This document shows positions 1 to 7,480 of a stretch of DNA of 14,861 nt, piece by piece (the stretch's first letter is position 1; each line of letters begins with the position of its first letter). Origin of the DNA: an uncultured Lachnospiraceae bacterium (GTDB lineage Bacteria > Bacillota > Clostridia > Lachnospirales > Lachnospiraceae); assembly GCA_910587085.1 (NCBI GenBank), contig CAJUMC010000072.1, forward strand, positions 1-14,861, read 5' to 3'. Under the pieces are notes generated by a model. It did not search any database. It was given only the letters and a program-made list of their open reading frames with translations, and was not told the DNA's origin. Position numbers and translations under genes: made by a program.

Positions 1-141
1 TTATTACCTTCGTTTATTTGCCTGGCTTTTACCTGCTTTAATCAGTGCTTCCTTAGAGTTTACACAAAACTTGAAACGGTCTCTGTCCCGCTGCTCTGTT
101 TTCGTTCTTATCTGCCAGACAATCTGGAATTGATTATTCGA
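1..141 (-). pseudogene. Coding-like C-terminal tail of unknown protein, no start codon
   Basis: On the minus strand a frame runs from just after a stop at 142-144 to a double stop (TAA TAA) at 1-6 and encodes 46 residues. It contains no ATG, GTG or TTG start. The peptide is hydrophilic and basic, with a run such as RDRDRFKFCVNSKEAL and a lysine/arginine-rich end, and its composition looks like real protein. It lies directly behind the 138-aa gene in another frame, overlapping its last codons by a few bases. It could be the severed end of a longer gene or a frameshifted extension of the 138-aa gene. I do not recognise the family. Confidence 0.3.
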
Positions 142-550
142 TTACCATGTTGTAATATTCTTCTCGATGCTTGCCTGTATATGATACAGCATAAAATCGT
201 TTTCCAATAAGTGTCCTTAACTTTTGAATATCTTTCAAATCCGTTGAACCGAACTCCTGATAACAAATAGTTTCGCTTGTTTCATTTAATTCATCATAGA
301 AGTCTGTCACAAACACGCTAAATTCATCTAAAATTCCTTCAATGGGAGTTTGCGGAATATCTTGCGGGGAGGCATCTTCTTCACCATATCGCTCCGGCTC
401 AAATTCAAAGGTAAGAGATGTAACAAAAATTTCTTGATTTTCGCTTAAGCGTATCTTGTATGGCGATTTGGTTTTATAAATACCCTCTTCAATTTCCTGA
501 AAATCATTTCCAGCATATTTTTCTGGTGTGTAATTCTTAAAGTTCTTCAC
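134..550 (-). CDS. Hypothetical acidic 138-aa protein
   Basis: I do not recognise this protein. It starts with GTG at 550-548; the alternative ATG at 552-550 is followed at once by a stop in its own frame. A GGAG ribosome-binding site lies six bases upstream. The product is 138 residues, acidic and cytosolic-looking, without signal peptide or membrane segment, and ends in a YTGKHREEYYNMVIE-type tail. It is rich in Glu, Asp, Tyr and Phe, a composition often seen in small immunity-like or accessory proteins of mobile elements, but that is only an impression. The gene has its own promoter (594-622) and its base composition is AT-richer than galM and everything to its right, which suggests acquisition by transfer. 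Confidence 0.65.
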   Translation of the reverse strand: MKNFKNYTPEKYAGNDFQEIEEGIYKTKSPYKIRLSENQEIFVTSLTFEFEPERYGEEDASPQDIPQTPIEGILDEFSVFVTDFYDELNETSETICYQEFGSTDLKDIQKLRTLIGKRFYAVSYTGKHREEYYNMVIE

Positions 551-574
551 ATGTAACTCCTTTTCCTGATTTGT

Positions 575-588
575 CGGTTAGCTTACCG
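575..588. promoter_or_regulatory. Imperfect palindrome, possible operator
   Basis: CGGTTAGCTTACCG is a near-palindrome with one mismatched central pair. It lies between the -10 box (594-599) and the start of the leftward 138-aa gene, where a repressor site would be expected. It is short, so chance is a real alternative. Confidence 0.2.
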
Positions 589-593
589 ATTTA

Positions 594-622
594 AGTATAG
601 CATATCTCTCAGTTGAAAACAA
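594..622 (-). promoter_or_regulatory. Sigma-A promoter of the 138-aa gene
   Basis: On the minus strand a -35 box TTGTTT (622-617) and a -10 box TATACT (599-594) are separated by exactly 17 bases. Transcription would start near 587 and run leftward into the GTG start at 550. Confidence 0.6.
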
Positions 623-650
623 TTCCTATTCTATGTCCGTTCCAACTATC

Positions 651-727
651 CAGACGGTCAAGGAACGAGTAGTATTTTTTCGCAAAGGGCGCGAAAAAAT
701 CTCCACTCTGAAACCGTTGACCGTCTG
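651..727. repeat. Nested inverted repeats (possible mobile-element origin or cruciform)
   Basis: A perfect 11-bp inverted repeat, CAGACGGTCAA at 651-661 and TTGACCGTCTG at 717-727, encloses a second perfect 10-bp inverted repeat, ATTTTTTCGC at 674-683 and GCGAAAAAAT at 691-700, with a 7-base loop. Read either way, the inner hairpin is followed by A/T sequence, but the outer arms make it more than a simple terminator. Nested repeats like this occur at transfer or replication origins of mobile elements and at protein-binding cruciforms. No relaxase or replication gene is visible in the window, so the role is inferred. It lies between the leftward accessory gene and core gene galM. Confidence 0.5.
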
Positions 728-751
728 AATTTTTGCCGTTGCCATTTCGCC

Positions 752-793
752 GCCGAAAACGGCTTCTAACTGTCCACAGGCGCGTTTTGCGCC
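752..793. repeat. Two further short hairpins
   Basis: GCCG-AAAA-CGGC at 752-763 and GGCGC-GTTTT-GCGCC at 779-793 follow the nested repeats. A short direct repeat TTTCCTGCC occurs at 797-805 and 809-817. Together with 651-727 they make a densely structured block of about 170 bases. Confidence 0.4.
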
Positions 794-965
794 CCTTTTC
801 CTGCCCTGTTTCCTGCCGCGCTAAAAAGTTTTGCGTCAATAACTCAAAAAAGCACTTGACAAAACGCTTCATGACGGAATAATAGTCTGTCCGGAAAGTC
901 ATTTACCAATCCCAGGGCAGACAAAAGCGTTCCTGCCTTTGTCATTTTCCGCCCAAAAGTAAAAC

Positions 966-994
966 TGTACATCTGCGTGTAAAAATGGTATACT
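966..994 (+). promoter_or_regulatory. Promoter of galM
   Basis: A -10 box TATACT at 989-994 is preceded by TGG, an extended -10 element. A weak -35 box TGTACA lies at 966-971 with 17-base spacing. A second TATAAT at 998-1003 has no matching -35 box. Confidence 0.55.
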
Positions 995-1048
995 ATGTAT
1001 AATTCCGGGCTGTCCGGGCCGCGGGAAAAACGGATTAGGGAGGATGCT

Positions 1049-2110
1049 ATGAGTATTACCAGAAAAAGCTTCGGTACGACGAAGGCGGGGGAAAAAGCGA
1101 CGCTGTATACGATGACAAACGCGAACGGCATGAAGGTATCAGTGACGGATTTCGGGGCCAACATTGTGGAGATCATTGTTCCGGACAGGAACGGAAAGAT
1201 GGACGATGTCAATCTCGGGTACGATTCCGTGTCCGGCTACGAGAACAACGGGCCGGGCTACGGATCTTTTCTCGGACGCGTGGCAAACCGGATCGCAGGT
1301 GCCTGCTACGAGGTCGGCGGAGTGCGTTATACAGCGGAGAAAAACGACGGAGAGAACTGTCTTCACAGCGGAGCGAAAAGTTATAACAAATATATGTATG
1401 AAACGGAGCTGATCGAGGAGGAGGACAGCGACAGCGTTGAATTTTCGAGGCTCAGTCCGGATATGGAGCAGGGCTTTCCGGGAAATCTTGACCTTACCGT
1501 AACCTATACCCTGACAGGCAGCAACGAGCTTGTAATCGAATATTTTGCTGTTTCCGACAGGGATACGGTACTGAACCTGACAAACCATTCCTATTTCAAC
1601 CTGCGCGGTGAAGGAAGCGGTACCGTGCTTGATCACAAGGTATGGATCAATGCGGACAGCATTACCGCAACGGACCCTGGCCTGATCCCGACCGGAGAGT
1701 ACCTGGATGTCACAGGTACGCCGATGGATTTCCGCACCATGAAGACAATCGGACAGGATATCGGTGCAGATTACCAGCCGTTGAAGGAGGGCTTCGGATA
1801 CGATCACAATTATGTACTGAAGCATACGACACCGGGGGAGGTCGAGAAGGCCGCCGAGCTGTATGAGGAGACAACGGGGCGCTGCATGGAGGTATTTACG
1901 GATATGCCGGGCATGCAGTTTTATTCCGCAAACCACATATCCGGTGCGGAGGCGGGCAAAGGCGGGAAAATTTACCGTAGCCGCGATGCGATCTGTTTTG
2001 AAACGCAGTTTTTCCCGAATACGTTAAACATTCCGGAGTTCCCGGGCGGAAGAATATCGGCGGGGGAGGAATTTGAGTCCGCAACAATCTATCGCTTTTC
2101 TGTGCGCTGA
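1049..2110 (+). CDS. galM: Aldose 1-epimerase (galactose mutarotase)
   Basis: The enzyme interconverts alpha and beta anomers of galactose and related aldoses in the cytosol and feeds the Leloir pathway. The 353-residue product has the normal length of the family. Visible motifs are GRVANRI at 76-82, LHSG with His106, the TNHSYFNL block with the catalytic acid His180, GYDH with Asp252, and FETQFFPNT with the expected catalytic base Glu318. I chose ATG 1049 because AGGGAGG sits five bases upstream; an in-frame ATG at 995 would add 18 residues but lies on the promoter and lacks an RBS. No other sugar gene is adjacent, so the gene appears to stand alone. The family call is firm; the exact sugar preference cannot be read from the sequence. 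Confidence 0.93.
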   Translation: MSITRKSFGTTKAGEKATLYTMTNANGMKVSVTDFGANIVEIIVPDRNGKMDDVNLGYDSVSGYENNGPGYGSFLGRVANRIAGACYEVGGVRYTAEKNDGENCLHSGAKSYNKYMYETELIEEEDSDSVEFSRLSPDMEQGFPGNLDLTVTYTLTGSNELVIEYFAVSDRDTVLNLTNHSYFNLRGEGSGTVLDHKVWINADSITATDPGLIPTGEYLDVTGTPMDFRTMKTIGQDIGADYQPLKEGFGYDHNYVLKHTTPGEVEKAAELYEETTGRCMEVFTDMPGMQFYSANHISGAEAGKGGKIYRSRDAICFETQFFPNTLNIPEFPGGRISAGEEFESATIYRFSVR

Positions 2111-2542
2111 CAGCACACAGCGCCTGCGGAACATTCTGCATGACGACTGTCCGGAAGAGACAGCCGGAGAGGAGCCTGCTGCCGCAATCCCGGGAAGGGT
2201 ACCCATGCAGGGCAGGAACCCGGAAGAAAATACGCAGAGAATTGGATACAGAACGGACAGACGGATAAAGAGGCGGTAATGAAAGAAACGGAAGTAAAGA
2301 AGTGATATCAAAGAAGCGGCAGTAAAGAAGCGGTAAAAAACAGAGGCGGGACGGACTTTCTTCGAACCCTTCCTGCGATGTGTATCCGGCAGGGAAACGG
2401 ACGGCGGAAGACTTTGCCCGCGGTAAGTTCCGGCGGGCAGCCTTATGGCCTGTATGCGGCACAGTCCGGGCATACAACTTGGAAGTGCTCTGCAGAAGAG
2501 CGGCAGGCGGCGGCCCGCTGCAGCGGAAGGAGACGGGGCGGC
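2111..2542. other. Gene-free spacer between galM and the chemotaxis receptor
   Basis: This stretch of about 430 bases has no believable gene. An open frame at 2073-2279 overlaps the end of galM and looks spurious. An in-frame upstream extension of the next gene (from 2378) is Arg/Gly/Cys-rich and unlike its family. I see no U-tract terminator behind galM and no clear promoter for the next gene. The only distinct structure is the 14-bp tandem repeat at 2265-2334. Confidence 0.5.
2265..2334. repeat. Imperfect 14-bp tandem repeat, about five copies
   Basis: The core AAAGAAGCGG or a close variant starts at 2267, 2282, 2296, 2310 and 2324, giving spacings of 15, 14, 14 and 14 bases. The consensus is roughly AGTAAAGAAGCGGT, purine-rich on the plus strand. 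The period is not a multiple of three, and the repeat lies in the galM to chemotaxis receptor spacer, so it is not coding. Confidence 0.7.
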
Positions 2543-4132
2543 ATGGTTTTGCAGAGGGTTGAGGAACAGAAGAAAAAGGCGGAGGAGGTACTGGCAGAGC
2601 TTCGCCGGAAAAGAGAGAGCAGGGTGGAGGAATTCCGCGTCAAATACCGGAAATTCAGCGACCGCGTTCTGCGGGAGGAAAGAGTAAATCAGACAATATT
2701 TGTCGGAGTCCTGATGCTCGAAATTTTCATGCTGCTGAAGACTCTGGGAGGAAAGGCTTACGGAACCGGGGTACAGGGCGGAACGGCTTATGTCGTGATT
2801 GCGCTGCTTCTGGTCGGAGCGGCGGCAGCGGCCGCCGGCATGCTGAAGCTTCGGAAGAGCCGCCTGTTCCGCTACGCGGTATACGGTTCATTTTTCCTGG
2901 CCTACGGGCTGGTTGCGGTCGTATCCGAAAATGTGACGGATATTTTCCTGGCGATACCGATGCTGTCCGTTACGGCGCTGTATTATGATATAAAATTTAC
3001 GCGGCGGGTCGTTCTGCTGGAGTCGGCGGTATGCCTTCTTCGCCTGGCGGCCAGAGGCAGCGCCGGAAAAATCGACAATACCGAGCTGGGCATTCTCTTT
3101 ATCATGATAATGTTTCTGGTCACCGTAATGCGCACCACGGTGCTGGTTCGGCGTTTTGAGCACGATGCCCATCACACGATGCTGGATGAAAAGAAGGTGC
3201 AGGAACTTATGATGGAGGATATTCTGTCCACAGCGGATACCGTGTCGAAGGGGACGGATGCCGTCGCGGAGATTGTGAATAATCTGCGGGAATCCTCCAA
3301 TATTGTATACAATTCTCTGCAGGAGATCGCCACGGGAACGCAGATGACGGCGGAGAATGTACAGCAGCAGACCGTGATGACGCAGCAGATTCAGGAGGCG
3401 ATCGGGGCGGCAAGGGAGCTCTCGCAGGAAACGGTGAAGCTTGCGCAGAACTCGGCCGGCAGGGTCGAAGAGAATCTGGGTGTTATGGAACAGATGAAGC
3501 GGCAGGCGGAAAAGATTAACGGGAAAAATACCGAGGCGTCCGAGTCGATGAGGAAACTGCAGGAAAAGACAAAGGAGGTTCAGGATATCACGGGGGTTAT
3601 CTTCAGCATATCCAAGCAGACGAATCTGCTCGCGCTGAACGCTTCAATTGAGAGCGCAAGGGCCGGAGAGGCCGGGAAGAGCTTTGCTGTCGTAGCCGAG
3701 CAGATCCGCGAGCTGGCCGAACAGACAAGAAAATCCACGGAGGACATTGCGCGGATCATTGGAGAACTGCGGGATAACGCAGGCGAGGCAGCCGAAAATG
3801 TGGAGGCCTCCGTAAGATCGGCGGAGCAGCAGAAGCAGCTGATCGACGACGCATCAAAAAGTTTTGCGCAGATCAGCAGGGATATGGGGACGCTGTCAGG
3901 CAATGTGGATGAGGCGGATCAAAAGATTTCAGCGCTTGCGTCGTCAAACGATACGATCGTGGAGAACATAAGCCAGCTTTCCGCGACGAGCGAGGAAATT
4001 ACGGCTAATTCGCAGGAGGCTACCGGAATCAGCAGGGAAAACAGCGCCGACGCGGATCGTGCGACCCTGCTGCTCGGGGAGGTGCTGCAGACGGTAAAAC
4101 AGCTGGAGAGATATCACGAGCAGGGGAAATAG
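2543..4132 (+). CDS. Methyl-accepting chemotaxis protein with polytopic membrane region
   Basis: This is a transmembrane or membrane-anchored receptor that would signal to CheA/CheW. The 529-residue product starts with a charged, coiled-coil-like cytosolic segment (about 5-48). About six hydrophobic helices follow, near 51-68, 82-100, 110-127, 130-148, 155-170 and 182-199, with only short loops. A long helical signalling domain runs from about 215 to the end, with the hallmark hairpin tip around 356-395 (motifs ISKQTNLLALNASIESARAG and FAVVAEQIRELAEQT). I see no extracellular ligand-binding domain, no clear HAMP domain and no C-terminal CheR-binding pentapeptide. ATG 2543 is preferred because GGAAGGAG lies ten bases upstream; the frame is open 55 codons further up, but that part looks non-coding. 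The ligand is unknown, and it may sense membrane state or work with a partner. Confidence 0.9.
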   Translation: MVLQRVEEQKKKAEEVLAELRRKRESRVEEFRVKYRKFSDRVLREERVNQTIFVGVLMLEIFMLLKTLGGKAYGTGVQGGTAYVVIALLLVGAAAAAAGMLKLRKSRLFRYAVYGSFFLAYGLVAVVSENVTDIFLAIPMLSVTALYYDIKFTRRVVLLESAVCLLRLAARGSAGKIDNTELGILFIMIMFLVTVMRTTVLVRRFEHDAHHTMLDEKKVQELMMEDILSTADTVSKGTDAVAEIVNNLRESSNIVYNSLQEIATGTQMTAENVQQQTVMTQQIQEAIGAARELSQETVKLAQNSAGRVEENLGVMEQMKRQAEKINGKNTEASESMRKLQEKTKEVQDITGVIFSISKQTNLLALNASIESARAGEAGKSFAVVAEQIRELAEQTRKSTEDIARIIGELRDNAGEAAENVEASVRSAEQQKQLIDDASKSFAQISRDMGTLSGNVDEADQKISALASSNDTIVENISQLSATSEEITANSQEATGISRENSADADRATLLLGEVLQTVKQLERYHEQGK

Positions 4133-4537
4133 CAGCGGAACTCGTCCGACGGCATGGCAAAGCGAATGTTCGAAAACGGCGTACCGCTGCTGAAACAAAA
4201 AACAGAGGGTCGTCTCCGGCGGACAACCCGGCAGAAGCTGTCCGTCAGATATGCCGCTGTCCGGCTGACATGGTGTTCCGCTCCTGCGGATAATCCCGCA
4301 GGAAACTGTCAAACTATTAATAGAAAAGCTGCCGGTGCGGCATTGCGGAATGTGCCGGCGGAATGTTTCGGCAGAAAATATCGCGGAAGCGGTGAAAGAG
4401 AGAAAAGGAGCCTTCGAAGAACTGAAAGAAGGGCAGTTCAGACAAGCTGAAAGTTAATAAAACAAAAGTAGCATAGAGAACTGAAAATGCGTAAATAAAA
4501 TGAAAATGCCGTTTAATCGGCGGAATGCGAGGAAAGA
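4133..4537. other. Gene-free spacer before the M16C peptidase
   Basis: About 400 bases hold no gene I can defend. A 98-codon frame at 4154-4450 gives an implausible Arg/Cys-rich product. A shorter frame ending at 4457 encodes a helical-looking tail (motif NIAEAVKERKGAFEELKEGQ) and could be a relic of a small gene, but it has no RBS. The last 90 bases are markedly AT-rich, as expected of a promoter region, but I cannot fix -35 and -10 boxes with confidence. A hairpin lies at 4282-4303. Confidence 0.45.
4282..4303. other. Hairpin without U-tract
   Basis: TCCTGCGG (4282-4289) pairs perfectly with CCGCAGGA (4296-4303) around a six-base loop. It follows the chemotaxis gene by 150 bases and has no run of T behind it, so a role as a simple intrinsic terminator is doubtful. 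Confidence 0.4.
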
Positions 4538-7480
4538 ATGAAAACTTGGCAGGAAATGCTGACACCGGCCTACGAGCTGATGTATGAGGAAGAACTGAAG
4601 GACAGCAAGAGCATGGGAGCCGTGCTCCGGCATGTAAAATCCGGCGCGCGTATATGCGTGCTCTCCAATGAGGACGACAACAAGGTATTCAGTGTGGGCT
4701 TCCGCACGCCGCCGAAGGACAGCACCGGCGTAGCGCATATACTGGAGCATTCCGTGCTCTGCGGTTCGGAAAAATTTCCGCTCAAAGATCCGTTTGTCGA
4801 GCTGATGAAGGGCTCGCTCAATACCTTTCTCAACGCGATGACCTTCCCGGATCACACGATGTATCCGGCGGCCAGCTGCAACGACCAGGATTTTAAAAAT
4901 CTGATGCACGTCTATATGGATGCGGTATTCCATCCGAACATTTATCGCCGGGAGGAGATCTTTCGGCAGGAGGGCTGGCATTATGAGGTCGATGAGGACG
5001 GAAATCTCGGTATAAACGGCGTCGTATACAATGAGATGAAGGGAGTGTTCTCCTCCCCGGAGCAGGTGCTCTGGAGACTGATTATGAATTCGCTTTACCC
5101 GGATAATGCTTACGGCGTGTGCTCCGGCGGCAATCCGGAGGCAATCCCGGAGCTGACCTATGAGGATTTCCTTGCCTTCCACGGCCGCTATTACCATCCG
5201 TCCAACAGTTATATTTATCTGTACGGCAATATGGATGTAAAAGAGAGGCTCACCTGGCTGGACGAAGCATATCTCTCGGCATACGACGCGATTGAGGTCG
5301 ATTCGGATGTGCCGGAGCAGAAGCTGTTCGGCGGCGTGCGCGAGGTGACCGGCAGCTATCCGATTGCCGAGGGAGACGACCCGTCCGGCAAGGCGTATCT
5401 GAGCTATAACATGACGATCGGAAGCTGCGTTGATACAAAACTGTGTATGGCCATGCAGATACTGAATACCGTGCTGCTCTCATCGGTGGGGCCGCTTTAT
5501 CAGGCGCTCATCCGGGCAGGAATTTCGCCGAATATTATGAGCTCGTTCGATGAGGGAATAAAGCAGCCGTTCCTCTCGATTATCGCACAGAATACGGACC
5601 CGGAAAAGAAGGAAGATTTTCTGAAGGTGATCCGCGATACGCTTCGGAAAATCGCGGAGGAGGGCGTGCCGGAGCGCTCGCTGCGCGCCGCCATCAACAG
5701 CGCGGAATTCCGCTACCGCGAGGCGGACTACGGCAGCTACCCGAAGGGGCTTATGCTTGGACTGATGTCGATGAGCAGCTGGCTTTTCAATGAAAACGGC
5801 GCGTTTGATTACCTGCACGGCAATGAGCTGTATGCAGAGCTGAAAAAAGAGATCGGGACCGGTTATTACGAGGATCTGATCCGCAGATATATGCTGAATC
5901 CGGAGCATGCGACCGTGTTCACGCTGTTGCCGGAGGTGGGTCTGGTCGGCCGGAGGGAGAAGGAATTGAAGGAGCGTCTGGCCGGCATCCGCGCGGGCAT
6001 GACGGATGTGCAGCTGGAAGAGGTGCGGGCGGCGGAGGCGGCGCTGAGAAAGTATCAGGACACCCCGGATACGAAGGAGGATCTGGAACGGCTGCCGCTA
6101 CTGCAGCGCTCCGATCTGAAGAAGGAGGCAAGACCGATCATCGCGCAGCCGGGCAGTGCACAGGGGCTGAATGTCGTGAGCCAGGAGGTATTTACCAACG
6201 GGATCGCCTACGCGGAGCTCCGCTTTGACGTGCATGACGTGCCGCGGGAAAAGATACCTTACATCGGTCTGCTGAGTACTGTGCTCGGCTATATGGACAC
6301 GGAAAATTACACGTACCGGGAGCTGGACAACGAGACGAATATTGAGACGGGCGGCATCTCCACCGCGGTGGAATCGCTGCTTAAGGATAATGATGCCGCA
6401 TACTTCCGCCCGGTTTTCAGCTTTGAAATCCGGACGCTGTACGACAAACTTGAAAAAGCGTTTGAGCTTGTGAATGAGCAGATCCGGCGCACAAAGCTCG
6501 ATGATGTCCCGCGCCTGAAGGAGATTATTATGGAGCTGAGGGCGAGAAAGCAGATGGAGCTGAATTCCGCCAGCCATTCCGCGGCAAGCCGCCGCGCGCT
6601 CTCCTACCGGTATGAAAAGAGCTGCTTTGATGACCTTACCCAGGGCATCGGCTATTTTCGCTTTATCTGCGATCTGGCCGAGAACTTTGACAAGAAGGCG
6701 GAGGAGATCAGCGCTGTCCTGAAGGAACTGTGCGGCATTATCTTCCGGCGCGGCAATCTGACCGTCAGCCTGACCGCGGAGGCCGCGGGGCTTGCGCGGG
6801 CAAAGAGCGCGCTTGCGGTGATTGCGGGAGAACTGCCGGGCGAGAGCATGGACGGGGATTTCCGGTTCCGCGCAGCGAATTTCGGGTTGGTGCCGGAGAA
6901 GAAGCAGGAGGCATTCACCTGCCCGGGACAGGTACAGTATGTGGCAAAATGCGGGAATTATTTTGAAACCGGCGAGAGGATCACGGGAGCGCTGGACGTC
7001 ATGAACAAGGCGCTCTCCATCAACTATTTCTGGGATAAGGTCCGGGTTCACGGCGGCGCTTACGGCTGCATGAGCGGCTTCGGCGGCTTCAACGGGACCT
7101 ACACAGCCGTTTCCTACCGCGATCCGAACCTGGCGGAGACGATCGGCGTGTTCGACCATGCCTGGGAATATCTGCGCGATTTTGATGCCGACGAGAGGGA
7201 GATGACAAAGCTGATTATCGGGACGCTCAGCGATACGGATATGCCGCTGAACCCGCAGGATCTCGGGGCGCGCTCGTTCTCGTTCTACATGGCCGGAGTT
7301 TCGTTTGAGAAGCTTCAGAAGCTGCGCGACGAGCGTCTGGCGGCCCGTCCGGAGGATATCCGCGCTTACGCGCCGATGTACCGAAAGCTGATGGAGCAGA
7401 ACTGTCTCTGCGTAGTCGGCAGCGAGGCGAAGGTGGCGGAAAATAAGGAGCTGTTCAAAACGGTGGAGGCGCTGTACTGA
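4538..7480 (+). CDS. M16C family zinc metallopeptidase (PreP/insulinase type)
   Basis: This is a large zinc peptidase of the presequence-protease/insulinase group, which degrades short unfolded peptides inside a closed chamber. The 980-residue product matches the two-lobed M16C architecture. The inverted zinc motif HILEH gives ligands His67 and His71 and catalytic Glu70, and YNEMKG supplies the likely third ligand, Glu166. Residues about 1-450 form the active lobe, about 460-710 resemble the M16C-associated linker region, and the rest is the inactive second lobe, with GGAYGC and RDPNL motifs near the end. There is no signal peptide, so it is probably cytosolic. ATG 4538 has GAGGAAAG directly upstream. 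The stop overlaps the era start by one base, so the two are translated together. Confident at family level; natural substrates are not deducible. Confidence 0.93.
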   Translation: MKTWQEMLTPAYELMYEEELKDSKSMGAVLRHVKSGARICVLSNEDDNKVFSVGFRTPPKDSTGVAHILEHSVLCGSEKFPLKDPFVELMKGSLNTFLNAMTFPDHTMYPAASCNDQDFKNLMHVYMDAVFHPNIYRREEIFRQEGWHYEVDEDGNLGINGVVYNEMKGVFSSPEQVLWRLIMNSLYPDNAYGVCSGGNPEAIPELTYEDFLAFHGRYYHPSNSYIYLYGNMDVKERLTWLDEAYLSAYDAIEVDSDVPEQKLFGGVREVTGSYPIAEGDDPSGKAYLSYNMTIGSCVDTKLCMAMQILNTVLLSSVGPLYQALIRAGISPNIMSSFDEGIKQPFLSIIAQNTDPEKKEDFLKVIRDTLRKIAEEGVPERSLRAAINSAEFRYREADYGSYPKGLMLGLMSMSSWLFNENGAFDYLHGNELYAELKKEIGTGYYEDLIRRYMLNPEHATVFTLLPEVGLVGRREKELKERLAGIRAGMTDVQLEEVRAAEAALRKYQDTPDTKEDLERLPLLQRSDLKKEARPIIAQPGSAQGLNVVSQEVFTNGIAYAELRFDVHDVPREKIPYIGLLSTVLGYMDTENYTYRELDNETNIETGGISTAVESLLKDNDAAYFRPVFSFEIRTLYDKLEKAFELVNEQIRRTKLDDVPRLKEIIMELRARKQMELNSASHSAASRRALSYRYEKSCFDDLTQGIGYFRFICDLAENFDKKAEEISAVLKELCGIIFRRGNLTVSLTAEAAGLARAKSALAVIAGELPGESMDGDFRFRAANFGLVPEKKQEAFTCPGQVQYVAKCGNYFETGERITGALDVMNKALSINYFWDKVRVHGGAYGCMSGFGGFNGTYTAVSYRDPNLAETIGVFDHAWEYLRDFDADEREMTKLIIGTLSDTDMPLNPQDLGARSFSFYMAGVSFEKLQKLRDERLAARPEDIRAYAPMYRKLMEQNCLCVVGSEAKVAENKELFKTVEALY

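Larger units (their letters stand above)
623..965. other. Gene-free structured stretch left of galM
   Basis: I see no convincing gene here. A minus-strand open frame of 97 codons (609-902) exists, but it runs straight through the hairpins, ends inside the promoter of the 138-aa gene, and its product is an Arg-rich, low-plausibility sequence. The stretch is AT-richer than galM and contains the hairpin block described separately. The likely boundary between accessory and core DNA lies somewhere in about 890-965, but I found no clear attachment-site repeat. Confidence 0.4.

Noticed and set aside
609..902. 97-codon open frame on the minus strand over the hairpin block
   Set aside because: It reads straight through four hairpins, ends inside the -35 region of the next gene, has an Arg-rich implausible product, and a noncoding structured role explains the sequence better.
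995..1048. Upstream ATG extending galM by 18 residues
   Set aside because: It lies on the promoter without a ribosome-binding site, while ATG 1049 has AGGGAGG at ideal spacing and gives the family's usual length.
2378..2542. In-frame 55-codon extension of the chemotaxis receptor
   Set aside because: It is Arg/Gly/Cys-rich, has no RBS, and does not resemble receptor N-termini; ATG 2543 has GGAAGGAG upstream.
4350..4457. Possible 35-codon gene before the M16C peptidase
   Set aside because: The product has a helical, protein-like look, but there is no ribosome-binding site and the frame is short; kept only as a possible relic.
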